Below are positions 1-7,491 of a stretch of 64,000 bases of DNA, piece by piece. The notes beneath the pieces were generated by a model. That model made no database searches and was not told where the DNA came from. It worked only from the letters and a program-made list of their open reading frames with translations. This stretch comes from Microbacterium album (GTDB lineage: Bacteria; Actinomycetota; Actinomycetes; Actinomycetales; Microbacteriaceae). The stretch spans positions 1 through 64,000 of the forward strand of contig NZ_BMJY01000010.1 of assembly GCF_014643695.1 (NCBI RefSeq). The letters run 5' to 3'. Every line of letters begins with the position of its first letter. The first letter of the stretch is position 1. A program made the position numbers and the translations under genes.

Positions 1-310
1 CCGCGAACCCGACCGCGCCCTCGGGAAGAAGGCCATGCGGGCCGTGATCGACGCGCTCACCAGCGGCGTCCCCGCCGCGCTCATCGAGCTACGCCGCCTC
101 GGCCGCACCCTCACGCAACGCGCCGCGGACATCCTCGCGTTCTTCGACCGGCCCGGCACCAGCAACGGCCCGACCGAGGCGATCAACGGCCGCCTCGAAC
201 ACCTCCGCGGCTCCGCCCTCGGCTTCCGCAACCTCACGAACTACATAGCCCGTTCGCCGCTCGAGACCGGCGGCTTCAGGCAACACCTACACCCTTGATT
301 GCGAAGAGCC
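1..310 (+). mobile_element. Right end of an ISL3-family insertion sequence (cut by window edge)
   Basis: The transposase C-terminus is followed twelve bases after its stop by GATTGCGAAGAGCC (297-310). Its reverse complement, GGCTCTTCGCAATC, resembles the GGCTCTTC-type terminal inverted repeats of ISL3 elements, so the element probably ends at 310. The left end is outside the window, so the inverted-repeat pair and the target duplication cannot be checked. Confidence 0.7.
2..298 (+). CDS. ISL3-family transposase, C-terminal part (partial)
   Basis: The reading frame is open from the first bases of the window, so this is the C-terminal 98 residues of a longer protein (full ISL3 transposases are roughly 400 residues). 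The sequence around RPGTSNGPTEAINGRLEHLRG is the conserved C-terminal DDE block of ISL3 transposases; the Glu of TEAINGRLE is the likely third catalytic acidic residue. The tail runs through GFRNLTNYIARS and ends intact, so the visible part shows no frameshift. The element lies where the pheST genes would normally follow the infC-rplT-methyltransferase cluster. Whether the copy is complete and active cannot be told from this piece. Confidence 0.85.
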   Translation, partial: REPDRALGKKAMRAVIDALTSGVPAALIELRRLGRTLTQRAADILAFFDRPGTSNGPTEAINGRLEHLRGSALGFRNLTNYIARSPLETGGFRQHLHP

Positions 311-404
311 AGCAAAGCTCGTCCTCAGGTATCCGAAGCCGCGTTCATCACCACCGCGTGACCATACCTCAGGACCCGACTCAAAGCGCATGATTCGTGG
401 GTCC

Positions 405-1205
405 TCAGGAGCGCTGGGCGAACGCGGTCTCGTACAGGCAGACACTCGCGGCGGTGGCGAGGTTGAGCGACTCGGCGCGGCCGAAGATCGGAACGCGCAG
501 CGTGCGGTCCGCCAGGGCGAGGGCGCGCTCCTCCAGGCCGTGCGCCTCGTTGCCGAACAGCCAGCCGGTGGGCCGCGCCAGCAGGCCCTCGGCACGCGCC
601 GCGAGGAGGTCGTCGCCCTTCACGTCCGCGGCGACGACGTCCATCCTGGCTCCGTGCGCCCGCTCCACGACGTCCTCGAGGTCTCCGCCGACGGCGATCG
701 GGAGGTGGAACAGCGATCCCGTCGTGGAGCGGACCACCTTGGGGTTGTACGGGTCGACTGTGCGCCCGGTGAGCACGACGGCGTCGGCGCCCGCCGCGTC
801 GGCTGCGCGGATGATCGTGCCCAGGTTGCCGGGGTCGCGGACCTCTTCGCAGATCGCGATCAGTCGGGGCGAGGCGGCGAAGATGTCCTTCACGGCGGTC
901 GGCGTCTGACGCGCCACCGCGACGAATCCCTGCGGCGCCACCGTGTCCGCCATCACGTCCAGCACGGCCTCCGACACGAACTGCACATCCACCTGCTCGT
1001 CCGTCAGCAGGGTGCGCAGGTCCGGGTGGCGCTCCAGCGCGCTGGGCGTGGCGAACAGCTCCACGATCGTCTCGGGCCGGAAGGCCAAGGCCTCGCGAAC
1101 CGCCTGCGGACCCTCGAGCAGGAACAGGCCCGTCTCGCGCCGGGCCGTGCGCTTGGCCAGCTTCGCGACGGCCCGCACGCGCGGGGACCGGGGATTCTCC
1201 AGCAC
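405..1205 (-). CDS. TrmH/SpoU-family RNA 2'-O-methyltransferase
   Basis: A 266-residue SPOUT methyltransferase, likely acting on rRNA or tRNA ribose with S-adenosylmethionine. The start is placed at GTG 1205 (protein begins LENPRSPRVRAVAKLAKR after the initiator) because a TAGACT -10 box lies 7 nt upstream, which fits a leaderless mRNA; a longer ATG-started frame to 1304 would put the promoter inside the gene. The N-terminal substrate-binding segment holds FLLEGPQAVREAL. The C-terminal knot carries motif 1 NPGNLGTIIRAADAAGAD, motif 2 LFGNEAHGL and motif 3 VPIFGRAESLNLATAAS. It follows rplT, as in many actinobacteria. The exact target nucleotide is unknown. Confidence 0.9.
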   Translation of the reverse strand: MLENPRSPRVRAVAKLAKRTARRETGLFLLEGPQAVREALAFRPETIVELFATPSALERHPDLRTLLTDEQVDVQFVSEAVLDVMADTVAPQGFVAVARQTPTAVKDIFAASPRLIAICEEVRDPGNLGTIIRAADAAGADAVVLTGRTVDPYNPKVVRSTTGSLFHLPIAVGGDLEDVVERAHGARMDVVAADVKGDDLLAARAEGLLARPTGWLFGNEAHGLEERALALADRTLRVPIFGRAESLNLATAASVCLYETAFAQRS

Positions 1206-1212
1206 GATGCCC

Positions 1213-1218
1213 AGTCTA
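1213..1218 (-). promoter_or_regulatory. -10 box of the RNA methyltransferase gene (leaderless)
   Basis: TAGACT on the minus strand, 7 nt before the GTG at 1205. It lies downstream of the rplT terminator, so the methyltransferase probably has its own promoter. Confidence 0.6.
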
Positions 1219-1305
1219 TGACGGGCGTGGCATACGGACGTGACGCGCGGGTAAAGCGCGCGCGACTGGAACGCGACGCCGCGAGGTCGCGCTCGCGAGC
1301 GCACG

Positions 1306-1337
1306 AGAAAGGGCGCCCCCGGAGGGACGCCCTTTCT
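1306..1337 (-). terminator. Stem-loop terminator after rplT
   Basis: Arms AGAAAGGGCG (1306-1315) and CGCCCTTTCT (1328-1337) form a 10-bp stem, with further CCCC/GGG pairing in the loop. It lies directly after the rplT stop on the minus strand. There is no clear U tract. Confidence 0.65.
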
Positions 1338-1350
1338 GGAGAGGCGGGTC

Positions 1351-1737
1351 TTACGCCGCCGACTTCGGTGCGCTCGTGTCGGCCGGGAGCGCGCTCTTCG
1401 CGGTCTGGACGAGCGACGCGAACGTGGCGGGCTCGTTCACGGCGAGCTCGGCCAGCATGCGACGGTCGACCTGCACACCCGCGAGGCCGAGGCCCTGGAT
1501 GAAGCGGTTGTAGGTCAGGCCGTTCGCGCGGCTGGCGGCGTTGATGCGCTGGATCCACAGACGACGGAAGTCGCCCTTGCGCTTGCGACGGTCGCGGTAC
1601 GCGTAGACGAGCGAGTGGGTGACCTGCTCCTTCGCCTTGCGGTACAGGCGCGACCGCTGGCCGCGGTAACCGGAGGCGCGCTCGAGGATGACGCGACGCT
1701 TCTTCTGGGCGTTGACCGCCCGCTTGACTCTAGCCAT
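1351..1737 (-). CDS. rplT: 50S ribosomal protein L20
   Basis: 128 residues, close to the usual ~118-130. The protein begins [15 protein letters not shown] and contains [21 protein letters not shown] and [19 protein letters not shown], the typical L20 core that binds 23S rRNA domain I and is needed early in 50S assembly. It sits 29 bp after rpmI in the order infC-rpmI-rplT. The C-terminus has an Ala/Pro-rich extension ([14 protein letters not shown]) as in other Microbacteriaceae. In some bacteria L20 represses this operon; no L20-binding structure could be recognised here. Confidence 0.98.
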   Translation of the reverse strand: MARVKRAVNAQKKRRVILERASGYRGQRSRLYRKAKEQVTHSLVYAYRDRRKRKGDFRRLWIQRINAASRANGLTYNRFIQGLGLAGVQVDRRMLAELAVNEPATFASLVQTAKSALPADTSAPKSAA

Positions 1738-1766
1738 TCTTCATTCTTCCTAACGAGATCTGCGCG

Positions 1767-1961
1767 TCAGCGACCGAGGAGCTTCTTGACGACCTTCAGG
1801 TCGTTGCCCGAGATGATCTGGTCCTGGTTCAGGCGGCGCGTGCGACGGCTCGACTTGTGCTCGAGGTTGTGGCGCATATTGGCCTGCTGCTTCTTGATCT
1901 TGCCGCTGCCGGTGATCTTGAAGCGCTTCTTGCTGCCCGAGTGGGTCTTCTGCTTCGGCAT
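1767..1961 (-). CDS. rpmI: 50S ribosomal protein L35
   Basis: 64 residues, normal length for L35. The protein starts [22 protein letters not shown] and is rich in Lys and Arg, with [29 protein letters not shown] at the end. It is a structural component of the 50S subunit. The gene lies between infC and rplT on the same strand, 72 bp after infC, and is most likely co-transcribed with both. Confidence 0.98.
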   Translation of the reverse strand: MPKQKTHSGSKKRFKITGSGKIKKQQANMRHNLEHKSSRRTRRLNQDQIISGNDLKVVKKLLGR

Positions 1962-2033
1962 CTTCTCTTCCTTCGTATGCGCCCAGCGGGCGACGTTGTG
2001 TGCACCCGCTCGAGCGGGAGTCTGCGGGGCGGA

Positions 2034-2627
2034 TTACTCCGCGGTCGAGGCCTTGGCTTCGCGCGCGGCCTGCTTCGACGCGGCGCGCTGAGCGTTCTGC
2101 TCCGTCTTGACCTCTGACTTGTTCTTGTGCGGCGCGATGACCATCACCATGTTCCGGCCGTCCACCTTCGGGTTCGACTCGACGGTGCCGAACTCGGCCA
2201 CGTCGTCTGCGAACTTCCGCAGCAGGCGCACGCCCTGCTCCGGCCGTGACTGCTCGCGGCCGCGGAACAGGATCATCGCCTTCACCTTGTCGCCCGACTT
2301 CAGGAAGCCCTCCGCGCGCTTGCGCTTGGTCTCGTAGTCGTGCTCGTCGATCTTCAGGCGGAACCGGACCTCCTTGAGGACCGTGTTCGCCTGGTTGCGA
2401 CGCGCCTCCTTGGCCTTCTGAGCGGCCTCGTACTTGAACTTCCCGTAGTCCATGATCTTGACGACGGGAGGCTTCGAGTTGGGGGCCACCTCGACCAGGT
2501 CGAGGTCGGCCTCCTGGGCCAGACGGAGCGCGGCCTCGATGCGGACGACGCCGATCTGCTCGCCGTTCGGGCCGACGAGTCGGACCTCGGGCACGCGGAT
2601 GCGCTCATTGGTGCGGGGATCGCTGAT
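2034..2627 (-). CDS. infC: Translation initiation factor IF-3, with ATC start codon
   Basis: The likely start is the ATC at 2627: a strong Shine-Dalgarno AAGGAG lies 5 nt upstream, and the protein then begins with the family's conserved [19 protein letters not shown]. This gives 197 residues. A frame beginning at ATG 2681 adds 18 unconserved residues. Non-AUG starts (AUU/AUC) are the known hallmark of infC and allow IF-3 to autoregulate by rejecting non-canonical codons. The N-terminal domain, the linker ([20 protein letters not shown]) and the C-terminal domain with [19 protein letters not shown] are all present. The tail is a charged Ala/Lys/Gln extension. First gene of infC-rpmI-rplT. Confidence 0.95.
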   Translation of the reverse strand: MSDPRTNERIRVPEVRLVGPNGEQIGVVRIEAALRLAQEADLDLVEVAPNSKPPVVKIMDYGKFKYEAAQKAKEARRNQANTVLKEVRFRLKIDEHDYETKRKRAEGFLKSGDKVKAMILFRGREQSRPEQGVRLLRKFADDVAEFGTVESNPKVDGRNMVMVIAPHKNKSEVKTEQNAQRAASKQAAREAKASTAE

Positions 2628-2905
2628 GCGGACTCCTTGGGGTGGTGGTCGAGGGCCACCGTGACGCGATGTTCGTGCCACGGGCGGGAGAAGAGATCAG
2701 CGTCCACCCGGCAGACGTCACACGTCGGCCTCACCCACGTTCTGGTTCGCAGCGAGCGATCCGGAACCACCCGCGTGAAACGCGGGGGAGTGCGTGACCC
2801 GGTAGCCTGTAACGGCAAGCGCGGGTGGGAACTGAGTCCTCTTTCGTCCGGACTTCTCCCTGAGGAGTTACCCGGAGCCCGGAAAAGTCTACCAGAGAGC
2901 AGTCG
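2628..2905. promoter_or_regulatory. Divergent intergenic region between infC and the DUF1844 gene
   Basis: About 280 bp without a gene. It holds a small perfect hairpin CCCGCG-TGAAA-CGCGGG (2770-2786). On the plus strand a TAGCCT box at 2803-2808 could start a ~90-nt leader for the DUF1844 gene. On the minus strand the long infC leader would lie here, but no known leader class was recognised. Confidence 0.4.
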
Positions 2906-3331
2906 ATGAGCACCATCCCGCCCGAGCACTCCCCTGTCGACCCCTCCCCCGTCGACCCAGAGCGGACCGCCCGCTGGGAGGAGCAGGAGCGTGCGGCGGC
3001 CGACGTGTCGGCCGTGCGCGACATCGCGGATGTCGCGGCGGTCGAGGTGATCGGCTCGGCGTGCGTGCACCTGATGAGCGCGGCAGCCGTCAAGCTGGGC
3101 CTCGCGGACAGCCCGGACGCGGACGCCGACATCGATCTGGACGAGGCGCGCAAGCTGATCAACGCCCTCGCCGGCCTCGTCACCGCCGCGGCGCCGGAGA
3201 TCAGCGACATGCATGCCCGCCCCATCCGCGACGGCCTCCGCTCGCTGCAGCTGCGTTTCCGTGAGATCTCGACGATCCCCGACGCCCCGGGCAAGGGCCC
3301 GGGCGAGAAGTGGACCGGCCCGGTCAACTGA
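2906..3331 (+). CDS. DUF1844 family protein
   Basis: 141 residues. The core [28 protein letters not shown], followed by [43 protein letters not shown], matches the DUF1844 family, which in actinobacteria is commonly encoded next to infC, as here. It is a small helical protein without signal peptide or membrane segment. The Pro/Glu-rich N-terminal 25 residues look disordered. Function unknown. The gene is read away from infC and is followed 4 bp later by an M23 peptidase gene, so the two may be co-transcribed. Confidence 0.85.
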   Translation: MSTIPPEHSPVDPSPVDPERTARWEEQERAAADVSAVRDIADVAAVEVIGSACVHLMSAAAVKLGLADSPDADADIDLDEARKLINALAGLVTAAAPEISDMHARPIRDGLRSLQLRFREISTIPDAPGKGPGEKWTGPVN

Positions 3332-3335
3332 GACC

Positions 3336-3950
3336 ATGCCGGCCGGGATCGACCTCGAGTACCCGTTCGCTGGCCGCTGGCTCGTGCAGAACAGCCCCGC
3401 TGACCGCGTGCCGAGTCACGGCACGGGCCGGTTCGCGACGTCCCACGCGATCGATTTCGTCCCCACGGACGCCGCCGGGCGCACCGCCCCGATCCGCCTC
3501 GCCTCGCTCGTGAGGCCCGAGTCCCCGTCCCTGTTCCCCGGATTCGGCCGCGCGATTCTCGCGCCGGTCGCCGGCACCGTCGTCCGCACCCACGATGCCG
3601 AGCCCGACCACGACGCCTTCCGAGGGCTCCCCTCGATCGGCTACGCCCTCACCCAGGTCCGCCGGGCGGCGGCGGGCTGGCCTGCGCTCGCGGGCAACCA
3701 CGTGATGATCGAGCGCGACGGCGTCGTCGTGGTGCTCTGCCACCTGGCGAAGGCGAGCGTCACCGTCCGCCCCGGCGAGCGGGTCGACGTCGGTGAGCCG
3801 GTCGGTCGCTGCGGCAACTCCGGCAACAGCACCGAGCCCCACCTCCACATCCAGGCGATGACCGGCATCGACGCCGCACGGGCGACGCCGGTGCCGCTCA
3901 CCTTCCGGGGCTCTCTTCCGCGCAGCGGCACGATCGTGGTGGCCGACTAG
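3336..3950 (+). CDS. M23-family metallopeptidase-like protein
   Basis: 204 residues beginning MPAGIDLEYPFAG at ATG 3336, four bases after the previous stop. It has the LytM/M23 fold signatures: SHAIDF near residue 37 (candidate zinc-binding His and Asp, with one residue fewer between them than the usual HxxxD), VLCHLA around residue 130 and the terminal HLHIQ. The block RPGERVDVGEPVGRCGNSGNS is the typical M23 lysostaphin-like strand. No signal peptide is visible, unlike secreted cell-wall hydrolases, so it may be cytoplasmic or leave by another route. Its substrate, peptidoglycan cross-bridge or another peptide, is not evident. Confidence 0.8.
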   Translation: MPAGIDLEYPFAGRWLVQNSPADRVPSHGTGRFATSHAIDFVPTDAAGRTAPIRLASLVRPESPSLFPGFGRAILAPVAGTVVRTHDAEPDHDAFRGLPSIGYALTQVRRAAAGWPALAGNHVMIERDGVVVVLCHLAKASVTVRPGERVDVGEPVGRCGNSGNSTEPHLHIQAMTGIDAARATPVPLTFRGSLPRSGTIVVAD

Positions 3951-3994
3951 GCCGCATACGCCACCGGGCCGCAGACAGGGGCGCAGCCGGGCCC

Positions 3995-4072
3995 GGCTTC
4001 GACTCCGCCGCTGGCGCGGCTCCGCTCACCCCGTTTCGACTCCGCGGCTCCGCCGCTCCGCTCAACGACCGG
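3995..4072 (+). repeat. Tandem pair of TTCGACTCC...GCTCAAC units, locus 1
   Basis: Two units, 3995-4030 and 4032-4072, with a 37-bp period between the TTCGAC cores. Unit 2 starts GTTTCGACTCCGCGGCT and ends GCTCCGCTCAACGACCGG. Each unit has a GCGGC/GCCGC (or CGCCG/CGGCG) inner hairpin. The pair begins 44 bp after the M23 peptidase stop. The same arrangement occurs after two other genes in the window. Confidence 0.85.
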
Positions 4073-4106
4073 AACCTGAGCACCACCCCCTACCTCTACC
4101 CACCGA

Positions 4107-4254
4107 CCTCAACCCGGTGCGAGCGCGCAGCGCGAGCGTGCGGGCGCGAGTGCGCCCGCCAACCAGGCGCGAAGCGCCGGCGCGCTGAAGCGCAGCGGAA
4201 GCGCCTCCCCCGAGGAGAGGCCCCTCGGGGCCCGACGAGCGGGAGGAAAAAGAA
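4107..4254 (+). repeat. Multi-hairpin intergenic repeat, copy A
   Basis: Begins CCTCAACCCGGTGCGAGCGC and ends GGGAGGAAAAAGAA. Inside are a GCGGGCGC-GAGT-GCGCCCGC hairpin, a GCGCC-rich dyad and a CCCCGAGG/CCTCGGGG-type hairpin (here with a few differences from copies B and C). It shares most of its sequence with 53713-53859 and 53862-53990. Confidence 0.85.
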
Positions 4255-4263
4255 GAGAGCACT

Positions 4264-4311
4264 ACTTGGTGTTGCCAAGTACCGGTACTCAGTGTTACTT
4301 TGTACCGGTAC
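4264..4311 (+). promoter_or_regulatory. padR promoter with three operator-like palindromes
   Basis: A -35 TTGCCA (4272-4277) and a -10 TACTTT (4296-4301) are 18 bp apart. The palindrome GTACCGGTAC occurs twice, in the spacer (4279-4288) and just after the -10 (4302-4311), 23 bp apart. A third dyad, ACTTGG-N5-CCAAGT (4264-4280), overlaps the -35. This suits repression by the PadR protein encoded next; the binding itself is inferred. Confidence 0.65.
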
Positions 4312-4340
4312 CTAGCGACACTGAGCAAAAGGAGGTGGCC

Positions 4341-4697
4341 GTGGGCAACCAGATGACCGAGCTGCTGAAGGGCACGCTCGAGGGCATCGTCCTCGCGATC
4401 CTGGCCGAGCAGTCGGCCTACGGATACGAGATCACCGCGCAGCTGCGGGAGCGGGGGTTCTCGGACATCGCCGAGGGCACCGTCTACGCGCTGCTCGTAC
4501 GCATCGAGCAGAAGGGCCTCGTGGAGGTCGAGAAGGTGCCGTCCGAGAAGGGCCCTCCCCGCAAGGTGTACTCGCTGAACGACCAGGGCCGGCGGCAGCT
4601 CGCCGAGTTCTGGACGACGTGGAGCGCGCTGGCCCAGCGCATCGAGGAGCTCCGCGCCGCAGCAGACGACGACAGCACGAACCCCGGAAGGAACTGA
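4341..4697 (+). CDS. PadR-family transcriptional regulator
   Basis: 118 residues from GTG 4341, which has an excellent Shine-Dalgarno (AAAAGGAGG, 4327-4335). PadR winged-helix features are clear: MTELLKGTLEGIVLAILAEQSAYGYEIT, then GTVYALLVRIEQKGLVE and the wing PPRKVYSLNDQGRRQL, with a C-terminal dimerisation helix (EFWTTWSALAQRIEEL). PadR repressors often control their own operon and a drug exporter. The palindromes in the promoter and the downstream ABC transporter genes fit that model. First gene of a four-gene operon; the next gene starts after a 1-nt gap. Confidence 0.93.
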   Translation: MGNQMTELLKGTLEGIVLAILAEQSAYGYEITAQLRERGFSDIAEGTVYALLVRIEQKGLVEVEKVPSEKGPPRKVYSLNDQGRRQLAEFWTTWSALAQRIEELRAAADDDSTNPGRN

Positions 4698-4698
4698 C

Positions 4699-5070
4699 AT
4701 GGCCGCGAAGTGGATCGAGGCCCTCACGGGCTCGCTCGAGCAGAAGAAGCAATACAAGCAGAACGTCACCCGCATGGAGGCGCTGCCGGCACCCTACGCC
4801 GGGGCGGCGAAGGCCCTGCACCGGTACCTCCTGTACCAGGGCGGCATCACCGACGGCGAGACGCTGACGACGATGTTCGGCGACCTCGTCGATCTCTTCG
4901 ACCGAGCCGCCGTGGACGGCACACCGGTGCGCGACATCGTCGGCGACGACCCCGTCGAGTTCGCCGAGACGTTCGCGCAGTCCTATGGCGGCGAGCGCTG
5001 GATCGACAAGGAGCGCGCCCGCCTGAACGCGGCGATCCAGGCCGCGGTCGAGAAGGAGCGCCGGCCATGA
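4699..5070 (+). CDS. DUF1048 family protein
   Basis: 123 residues, MAAKWIEALTGSLEQKKQYKQNVTRMEALPAPY onward, matching the small DUF1048 family. These helical proteins are very often encoded directly after a PadR regulator and before an ABC transporter, as here. The segment AKALHRYLLYQGGITDGETLTTMFGDLVDLFDRA is the conserved core. No membrane segment is seen. Function unknown; the tight linkage suggests a role with the regulator or exporter. Its stop overlaps the start of the ATPase gene by ATGA, which suggests translational coupling. Confidence 0.85.
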   Translation: MAAKWIEALTGSLEQKKQYKQNVTRMEALPAPYAGAAKALHRYLLYQGGITDGETLTTMFGDLVDLFDRAAVDGTPVRDIVGDDPVEFAETFAQSYGGERWIDKERARLNAAIQAAVEKERRP

Positions 5071-5849
5071 CGCCCGCCATCCGGCTGCAGGGCGTCACGA
5101 AGTCCTTCGGGGAGCTGCGCGTGCTCCGCGGCGTGGACCTCGAGGTGCCGCGCGGAAGCGTCTTCGCGCTGCTCGGATCCAACGGCGCCGGCAAGACCAC
5201 GCTCGTGCACATCCTGTCCACCCTGCTGAAGGCCGATGCGGGATCCGCGACGGTCAACGGGTTCGACGTCGCCACCGATGCGGAGCGAGTGCGCGAGTCG
5301 ATCAGCCTGACCGGCCAGTTCGCCGCAGTGGACGAGGCGCTCACGGGCCGCGAGAACCTCGTGCTGGTGGCCCGGCTGCGGCACGTGAAGGACCCGGGCG
5401 CGGTCGCCGACGAGTTGCTCTCGCGCTTCTCCCTCACGGAGGCCGGAGGACGCAGGGCCGGCACCTACTCCGGCGGGATGCGGCGACGACTCGACATCGC
5501 GATGAGCCTGATCGGCGACCCGCCGATCGTCTTCCTCGACGAGCCGACCACCGGCCTCGATCCGCAGGCGCGCATCGAGGTGTGGGACACCGTGAGGCAA
5601 CTCGTCCGCGGCGGCACCACCGTGCTGCTGACCACCCAATACCTTGACGAGGCCGAGCAGCTCGCCGATCGCATCGCGATCCTGCATCGCGGCACCGTCA
5701 TCCAGCAGGGCACGCTCGCCGAGCTCAAGAGCCTGCTGCCACAGGCCCGGGTCGAGTACGTCGAGAAGCAGCCGTCCCTCGAGGACGTCTTCCTGGCGCT
5801 CGTCGGCGAGACGGACGACGACGCCCCCACAGAAAGGAAACAGTCGTGA
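5067..5849 (+). CDS. ABC transporter ATP-binding protein (DrrA-like)
   Basis: 260 residues from ATG 5067 (ATGA overlap with the previous gene). It has all ABC ATPase motifs: Walker A GSNGAGKTT, the Q-loop region TGQFAAVDEALTGREN, signature YSGGMRRRLDIAMSL, Walker B PPIVFLDEPTTGLDPQ and the H-loop replaced by LTTQYLDEAEQL. The layout is that of DrrA/NodI-type ATPases that power ABC-2 exporters of drugs or lipids. It would pair with the permease encoded next, which overlaps it by GTGA. The transported substrate is unknown. Confidence 0.95.
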   Translation: MTPAIRLQGVTKSFGELRVLRGVDLEVPRGSVFALLGSNGAGKTTLVHILSTLLKADAGSATVNGFDVATDAERVRESISLTGQFAAVDEALTGRENLVLVARLRHVKDPGAVADELLSRFSLTEAGGRRAGTYSGGMRRRLDIAMSLIGDPPIVFLDEPTTGLDPQARIEVWDTVRQLVRGGTTVLLTTQYLDEAEQLADRIAILHRGTVIQQGTLAELKSLLPQARVEYVEKQPSLEDVFLALVGETDDDAPTERKQS

Positions 5850-6610
5850 CCTCCCACGCCCTGAGCGACACCGGCGTTCTCACCGGACGGTCGCTGCGTC
5901 ACATCCTCCGCAGCCCCGACACGATCATGACGACCGCCGTCACTCCGATCGCGCTGATGCTGCTGTTCACCTTCGTCTTCGGCGGAGCCATTCAGACCGG
6001 CGCCGAGACGTCGTACATCGACTACCTCCTGCCGGGCATCCTGCTGATCACGATCGCGTCCGGGATCGCCTACACCGCGTATCGGCTGTTCCTCGACATG
6101 CAGGGCGGCATCTTCTCGCGGTTCCAGTCGATGCCGATCGCACGGTCGGCCGCGCTGTGGGCGCACGTGCTCACGTCCCTCGTCGCGAACCTGGTGTCGG
6201 TCGCGCTCGTCATCGGCGTCGCGCTGCTGCTCGGGTTCCGCACGGGGGCGTCCGTGGGCGCGTGGCTCGCCGTCGCGGGCATCCTGGTGCTGTTCACTCT
6301 CGCGCTGACCTGGATCGCCGTGATCGCGGGACTGGCCGCACGCACGATCGACGGCGCCAGCGCGTTCAGCTACCCGCTGATCTTCCTGCCGTTCATCAGC
6401 TCCGCGTTCGTGCCGACCTCGTCGATGCCCGGCCCAGTCGCGTGGTTCGCCGAGCACCAGCCAGTGACGCCCATCGTGAACACGCTGCGCGCGCTGTTGG
6501 CGCAGCAGCCGGTCGGAGGGCAGATCTGGACGGCCCTCGCCTGGATGGCCGGGATCCTCGTGGTGGCCTACGCCGCCGCGCTCGCGGTGTACCGCCGCAA
6601 GCTCGGCTGA
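5846..6610 (+). CDS. ABC-2 type transporter permease (DrrB-like)
   Basis: 254 residues from GTG 5846, overlapping the ATPase stop. About six hydrophobic segments are visible (for example IALMLLFTFVFGGAI, YLLPGILLITIASGIAY, LVANLVSVALVIGVALLL and the last near ALAWMAGILVVAYAAALAVY). The conserved ABC-2 stretch around FLDMQGGIFSRFQSMPIARSA precedes the central helices. It forms the membrane pore of an exporter with the preceding ATPase. It is the last gene of the PadR operon; a pair of TTCGACTCC repeats begins 3 bp after its stop and may act as terminator. Confidence 0.93.
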   Translation: MTSHALSDTGVLTGRSLRHILRSPDTIMTTAVTPIALMLLFTFVFGGAIQTGAETSYIDYLLPGILLITIASGIAYTAYRLFLDMQGGIFSRFQSMPIARSAALWAHVLTSLVANLVSVALVIGVALLLGFRTGASVGAWLAVAGILVLFTLALTWIAVIAGLAARTIDGASAFSYPLIFLPFISSAFVPTSSMPGPVAWFAEHQPVTPIVNTLRALLAQQPVGGQIWTALAWMAGILVVAYAAALAVYRRKLG

Positions 6611-6612
6611 CC

Positions 6613-6686
6613 CGGCTTCGACTCCGCGGCTGCGCCGCTCCGCTCAGCCCGTTTCGACTGCGCGGCTCCGCCGCTCCGCTCAACGG
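6613..6686 (+). repeat. Tandem pair of TTCGACTCC...GCTCAAC units, locus 2
   Basis: Units 6613-6649 and 6650-6686, 36-bp period, directly after the permease stop and ending next to the stop of the convergent SseB-like gene. The second unit begins GTTTCGACTGCGCGGCT. The inner GCGGC/GCCGC dyads could fold as stem-loops on either strand, so the pair may terminate both convergent transcripts. Confidence 0.85.
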
Positions 6687-6687
6687 T

Positions 6688-7491
6688 TCAGGAGGCGCGG
6701 TCGAGCTTGACCGAGAGGGAGTCGACCAGGGTGGCCACGCGGTCATCCGCGGACCAGCGGCGGGCGAGGCGGGCCAGCACGGCGTCGAGCTCGCCGCGGT
6801 CCAGGCCGGACATGAGGGTGAGGCGCACGATCAGTTCCGGCCCGCGGAGCCGAGCCCGGGGGTCGCCCTGCTCGATCGTGAGGTCGATCACGGCCAGCTC
6901 GCCCGCGACACTCTCCTGCAGGCCGAGGAAGACGTCCGGATTGGCGAAGCTGGGCTGCCAGGGCTCCTCCTGAGCGATCGCCCAGACCGCGGGCCTGCGG
7001 ACGACGAACTCCGTGTCCGAGGTGGCGTCGATCACGATCAGGTCGGTCTGCTCGGCCGACGCGGCCAGCGCGGCCCGGAGCCCCTCCACCGGGATGGGGC
7101 GGGCCTTCGCGTCCCACCGGGCGAGGGTCTCCACCGAGCTGAACACCGGCAGCACCTTGCGGCCGTCGGGGGCCGCCACGGTGACGATCGACAGCTCCTG
7201 CGTCTTGTCGACGGGCAGGCCGTGGGCTCCGATCCCCTCGTCGCCCTTCTCCGCGACGAGCGGGATGAGCACGCGTGCCCGGCGCAGGGCGTCGACCACG
7301 GCGACCTGGTCGCCGCCGCCGTCGCGGAACGCCGTCAGCGCCGCGTGCAGCGCGGGGTCAGCCGAGCCGTCGTCCCCCGCGTGCGGGTTGGGCTCGAACT
7401 GGCGCCCCTCCCAGGGGACGCCCGCGGAATCGGCGCGGCGTCCGTCCTCGGGGCCGCCCGCGGAGTCGGCGTCGTCAGTCGGACGCGACAT
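6688..7491 (-). CDS. SseB N-terminal domain-like protein
   Basis: 267 residues. The N-terminal ~45 residues are Asp/Gly/Pro-rich and look disordered. The SseB-type core follows ([35 protein letters not shown], ...[45 protein letters not shown]). The C-terminal part, [48 protein letters not shown], is typical of the actinobacterial form. Its role is unknown. The start overlaps the end of priA by 17 bp, so it is the distal gene of the his cluster, an arrangement found in other actinobacteria. Confidence 0.8.
   Translation of the reverse strand: MSRPTDDADSAGGPEDGRRADSAGVPWEGRQFEPNPHAGDDGSADPALHAALTAFRDGGGDQVAVVDALRRARVLIPLVAEKGDEGIGAHGLPVDKTQELSIVTVAAPDGRKVLPVFSSVETLARWDAKARPIPVEGLRAALAASAEQTDLIVIDATSDTEFVVRRPAVWAIAQEEPWQPSFANPDVFLGLQESVAGELAVIDLTIEQGDPRARLRGPELIVRLTLMSGLDRGELDAVLARLARRWSADDRVATLVDSLSVKLDRAS

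Larger units (their letters stand above)
3951..4340. other. Gene-free stretch with two repeat types and the padR promoter
   Basis: Contains, in order, a pair of ~37-bp TTCGACTCC units (3995-4072), one copy of the multi-hairpin repeat (4107-4254) and the padR promoter/operator region (4264-4311). The sequence is dominated by GC-rich inverted repeats and shows no codon structure. Confidence 0.8.
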
